Origin: an uncultured Archangium sp.
GTDB lineage: Bacteria; Myxococcota; Myxococcia; Myxococcales; Myxococcaceae
NCBI GenBank assembly: GCA_946479335.1
Contig: CAMLFP010000037.1
Span: 1 to 24,473 of the forward strand
DNA length: 24,473 nt
Reading direction: 5' to 3'
Shown: positions 21,521-24,473 of the stretch, piece by piece
How positions within the stretch are numbered: position 1 is the stretch's first letter
How the letters are laid out: every line of letters begins with the position of its first letter
Notes under the pieces: generated by a model
Databases searched by the model: none
Told to the model about the DNA's origin: nothing
The model's input: the letters and a program-made list of their open reading frames with translations, nothing else
Position numbers and translations under genes: made by a program

Positions 21521-23812
21521 ATGAAGCGAGCGCTGGCGGTCTTGTTGTTGGCGAGCGGGTGTGAAGGGCTCCTCTCGATGCCCGGCGGCAGCACCGGCAG
21601 CGCGTACGTGCCACCCGACGTCAGCTGCGACCCCACCATCCCCGAGACGGTGACGCTCGACGACGCCATCAACGTCTTCTCCGGCGACGTGTACCCGGCG
21701 CTCACCACCGGCCGGAGCGAGTGCGTGTCGTGCCACGCGGCCAACTCCAACCGCAGCTTCCTGGTGACGACGTCGGCGTCGGAGACCTTCCACCTCGCGC
21801 GCAGCGCCGGCTACTTCAACGACGCGCCCGGCTCGCTGCTCGCGCGCGTCACCAACACCGACGACAGCGTGCGCATGCCCAGCGGCGCGCCGGCGCTCAG
21901 CGACGCGGTGGTGCAGGCCATCTCCCGCGTGGGTTGCATGGTGCGCGCCTACGAAGCCCACGGCGGCGTCGCGGCCGACGAGGAGTTCCCGCCCGCGCTG
22001 CTGCAGCCGTACACCGGCCCCGCCATCGACAGCTACGACAACCCGTTCATCAACTACGTGCAGCTCCGCAACAAGGTGCGCGCGGTCTTCAACGACGAGT
22101 GGGTGCGCAACGGCGAGAGCCAGTTCGAGAAGAACATCGGCCTCTTCGGCGGCGTGAACTTCACCACGCACTTCGTCGAGGCCCGCGTGGCGACGCCCGA
22201 CTTCCTCCTCGGCCTCGACGTGATGGCGCCCGACGTCTGCGGCGCCGCGGTGGCCAACCACACCGGGCCCTTCACCGGGCTCGACCTCACGGGTGCGCTC
22301 GTTGACGTGCCCGCGCAGGTGGAGACGAAGTTCGAGGTGGAGTCGCTGACGCTGCCGCCCACTACGCAGGGCAACGCCACCAGCAACCCGCCCGGCTGGT
22401 TCTGTTGGACCAACTGCACGTTCTCCACCGCGTACAACGTGCCCGCAGCGGGCACCTACCGCGTCACCGTGCGCGGCAAGGCGACGCTGGCGGGCGGCAT
22501 CGGCCCCGACGTGAGCGCGCAGATCGGCGCGGTCACCTCCTCGCCCGACATGAACTTCACCAGCACCACCGCGTACGAGGAGCAGTCCACCGACCTCGTG
22601 GTCACCGCGGTGGGGAGCTCCGCGGTCTCCATCAACTTCACCAACGACGCCGTCATCAACAGCGAAGACCGCAACTTCTACGTCGACTACCTGAAGGTCA
22701 CCGGCCCGCTGGGCACCGGCACCGGCACCACGCGCGCCGACGCGGCGAAGCAGAAGGTGAACACGCTCTACCAGCGCATGCTGTACCGCGACGCCACCGC
22801 CGCCGAGCAGGCCGACGCCTACGCGCTGCTGAAGGACCTCTCGACCCTCGGCCCCGCCACCGACGCGTGGAGCGGCGTGTGCGAGGCGCTGGTGCGCCAC
22901 CCCGACTTCATCTTCACCATGCCGCCCTCGGTGGAGGTCGCGCCCACCGCGCCGCTCCAGGAGAAGCTGCGGTTCATCGCGCTGACGCAGCGCCTGCTGG
23001 GCCGCCCGCCCACCTCGGCGGAGTTCACGCAGCTGACCACCGACGGCTTCGCGGCGATGGTGCACCAGCTCATCAACACGCAGGACTTCCGCGACTACTA
23101 CTTCAACCGCATCCAGCTGCGCATCGAGAGCCAGGGCACGCCCGAGTCTGACGAGCCCGCCCGCATGTGGACCTTCATCACCACGCAGGGCCGCAACTAC
23201 GAGGAGGTGCTGACCGCGAACTACACCGTCGACACCAACTGGTCGCTGCAGCGCCGCCCCGACGAGCACGGGAGCACCGGCGTGCTGACCTCCAAGGGCT
23301 ACCTCTCCAACAAGCAGGGGCTGCCCCACTACAACTACGCGGCGCGCGTCTTCTCCGGCTTCATGGGCAACATCTTCGAGGTGCCCCCGGAGGTCTTCGA
23401 CCAGCGCGGCACCTCCACCGCGTCGTCGACCGTCGACCCCAACAGCATCTGCTTCAACTGCCATCAACTGCTGACGCCGCTCTCGATGCAGCGCCTGCGC
23501 TGGCAAGACGACGGCACGTACCTCAACGACCCGGCCATCGACGACAGCGATCGCGGCATGGTCCCCAGCTACGAGTACAAGGGCCCGGGCCTCGAGGCCT
23601 TCTCCACCAAGGCGGTGAAGAAGGAGCCCTTCGTGCGGCGGATGATCAACACCCAGGTCAAGCTGCTGCTGGGCCGGGAGCTGCGCTCACAAGACGACGA
23701 GCGCGGGCTCTACAAGGAGCTGTGGGACACCGCCCACGCCAACTCCGGAGACCTGCGCGCGGTCATCGAGGCCGTCGCCAACTCACAGACCTTCAAGGGA
23801 GAGACGCCATGA
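21521..23812 (+). CDS. Cytochrome c-like lipoprotein with carbohydrate-binding-like module
   Basis: The 763-residue protein begins MKRALAVLLLASGCEG, a lipoprotein signal with Cys14. It has two heme c motifs, CVSCH (68-72) and CFNCH (644-648). Residues about 269-394 form a beta-rich module (KFEVESLTLPP, GTYRVTVRGKATLAGG, DRNFYVDYLKVTG) resembling CBM-type carbohydrate-binding domains. Segments of the planctomycete-type cytochrome families follow: LYQRMLYRDATAAEQADAYA, RFIALTQRLLGRPPTSAEF, and a DUF1585-like end (FVRRMINTQVKLLLGRELRS, AVIEAVANSQTF). It would be a surface-anchored redox protein, possibly acting on polymers. The ATG at 21521 is preferred over in-frame upstream codons because it starts the signal peptide. 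Its stop overlaps the next gene (ATGA). Confidence 0.88.
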   Translation: MKRALAVLLLASGCEGLLSMPGGSTGSAYVPPDVSCDPTIPETVTLDDAINVFSGDVYPALTTGRSECVSCHAANSNRSFLVTTSASETFHLARSAGYFNDAPGSLLARVTNTDDSVRMPSGAPALSDAVVQAISRVGCMVRAYEAHGGVAADEEFPPALLQPYTGPAIDSYDNPFINYVQLRNKVRAVFNDEWVRNGESQFEKNIGLFGGVNFTTHFVEARVATPDFLLGLDVMAPDVCGAAVANHTGPFTGLDLTGALVDVPAQVETKFEVESLTLPPTTQGNATSNPPGWFCWTNCTFSTAYNVPAAGTYRVTVRGKATLAGGIGPDVSAQIGAVTSSPDMNFTSTTAYEEQSTDLVVTAVGSSAVSINFTNDAVINSEDRNFYVDYLKVTGPLGTGTGTTRADAAKQKVNTLYQRMLYRDATAAEQADAYALLKDLSTLGPATDAWSGVCEALVRHPDFIFTMPPSVEVAPTAPLQEKLRFIALTQRLLGRPPTSAEFTQLTTDGFAAMVHQLINTQDFRDYYFNRIQLRIESQGTPESDEPARMWTFITTQGRNYEEVLTANYTVDTNWSLQRRPDEHGSTGVLTSKGYLSNKQGLPHYNYAARVFSGFMGNIFEVPPEVFDQRGTSTASSTVDPNSICFNCHQLLTPLSMQRLRWQDDGTYLNDPAIDDSDRGMVPSYEYKGPGLEAFSTKAVKKEPFVRRMINTQVKLLLGRELRSQDDERGLYKELWDTAHANSGDLRAVIEAVANSQTFKGETP

Positions 23813-24473
23813 ACCGCCGCTCGTTGCTCAAGGGGGCCGCGGCCATCTCGGTGCTCGACTGGCTCGGGTACTTCCGCCGCTGGGGCGTGCCCGGCACCGC
23901 GAAGTCGCTGGGCATGGCGCAGGCGCGCGCCGACGAGGTGCTGCCGCGCTTCCTCATCATGTGGTTCCAGGAAGGCGGGTGGGACAGCTACTCGATGTTC
24001 TCGCCCATCGACACGCCCAACCACGCGACGATGACCATCCCCGCGGGCACGTTGAACCCCAACCCCGCGTGGTCGAACCAGTTCTACCGCCCCAAGAGCT
24101 ACGGCCTCGACGGCACGCACTTCGCGCCGAAGACGCAGGGCAACATCACCTACGGCTACCTCGCGCAAGACGGGCTCGACCTCTTCAACGACCTCGCGGT
24201 GGTGAGCAGCGCGAAGGGCAACACCTTCCACTCCGGCGGCCGGTGGGACTCGCACTACGGCAAGTACGCGCAGTACGCGCCGCTCTCGGCCGCGCGCGGC
24301 ACCGACGAGCGCTCGCTGATGCAGGCCTTCACCGAGGTCTACGGCTCGCAGTACCCGATGGCCAACGTCGCCTGGCACCGCTGGCTGTCTGACGGCGAGC
24401 TCGAGGAGTCGAACTACCCGGAGGGCACCGGCTTCTACGAGAAGCTGGGCCCCGCCTACGCGCACACGGTCTA
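23809..24473 (+). CDS. DUF1501-like Tat-exported protein, 3' truncated by window
   Basis: The first 221 residues are visible. The start MNRRSLLKGAAAISVLDWLG is a twin-arginine signal (RRSLLK). The body begins RFLIMWFQEGGWDSYSMF, with GGWDS resembling the GGxD motif at the head of DUF1501 proteins, and later has NTFHSGGRWDSHYGKYAQY and TDERSLMQAFTEVYG. DUF1501 proteins are often encoded next to cytochrome-type PSD1/DUF1592 proteins in planctomycetes and myxobacteria, and this gene overlaps such a gene by four bases. Function is unknown; a sulfatase-like fold is often suggested for the family. No stop codon is reached before the end. Confidence 0.82.
   Translation, partial: MNRRSLLKGAAAISVLDWLGYFRRWGVPGTAKSLGMAQARADEVLPRFLIMWFQEGGWDSYSMFSPIDTPNHATMTIPAGTLNPNPAWSNQFYRPKSYGLDGTHFAPKTQGNITYGYLAQDGLDLFNDLAVVSSAKGNTFHSGGRWDSHYGKYAQYAPLSAARGTDERSLMQAFTEVYGSQYPMANVAWHRWLSDGELEESNYPEGTGFYEKLGPAYAHTV

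Noticed and set aside
21422..23506. A 694-codon minus-strand frame opposite the cytochrome gene
   Set aside because: Composition is that of antisense GC-rich DNA, and the plus strand shows heme motifs and a signal peptide.
1..24473. tRNA, rRNA, CRISPR array, insertion sequence or prophage
   Set aside because: I looked for cloverleaf-like, spacer-repeat, transposase and integrase signals and saw none; I could not run a covariance search.

Overview
The window is about 24.5 kb of very GC-rich, densely coded bacterial chromosome with short gaps, many 4-bp stop/start overlaps and many secreted proteins and lipoproteins. Together with a TIGR02266-type PilZ protein, Gly-rich linkers behind a lipoprotein signal and a cytochrome/DUF1501-like pair, this suggests a deltaproteobacterial lineage, most likely a myxobacterium (Myxococcota). 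That placement is inference from gene style, not from a database match. No rRNA, tRNA, CRISPR array, transposase or phage gene was seen.

Layout. 1-297: a tiny minus-strand lipoprotein gene ending in a hairpin. 298-3750: an AtoE-type short-chain fatty acid transporter overlapping an M28 metallopeptidase, then an unknown cytosolic protein. 3781-7462: an outer-membrane barrel, a small Asn-rich lipoprotein, a periplasmic coiled-coil protein behind a sigma-54-like promoter, and a zinc-ribbon/Yip1 membrane protein. 7561-9519: a lytic transglycosylase with two solute-binding domains. 9520-12012: a minus-strand operon of PilZ protein, histidine kinase and a membrane protein of unknown role. 12061-13211: an ECF sigma factor overlapping a likely membrane anti-sigma factor (NrsF/DUF1109-like). 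13298-15581: a small membrane protein, a PlsC-like acyltransferase and an overlapping SDR-family protein. 15585-17660: a large protein joining an ECF-sigma-like N-terminus to a CpaB pilus-assembly C-terminus. 17775-19727: a 92-residue unknown, a YbaK deacylase and a purple-acid-phosphatase-like lipoprotein. 19801-21367: a TetR regulator and an alpha/beta hydrolase, each with a matching operator-like palindrome. 21521-24473: a cytochrome c-like lipoprotein with a carbohydrate-binding-like module and the start of a Tat-exported DUF1501-like partner, cut by the window edge.

Three signals run across genes. First, at least eight genes that open a transcription unit have a TAnnnT hexamer only 6-9 nt before the start codon and no Shine-Dalgarno sequence, which points to leaderless or nearly leaderless mRNAs; two genes lacking this signature have a strong Shine-Dalgarno (GAAGGAG, AAGGAG). 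Second, a palindromic repeat (CCCTCACCCC... followed by a CCCTCTCCC/GGGAGAGGG hairpin) occurs four times; one copy lies in frame inside the transporter gene and another supplies the start codon of the small lipoprotein. Third, the sigma-like/CpaB fusion is the most unusual protein in the window.
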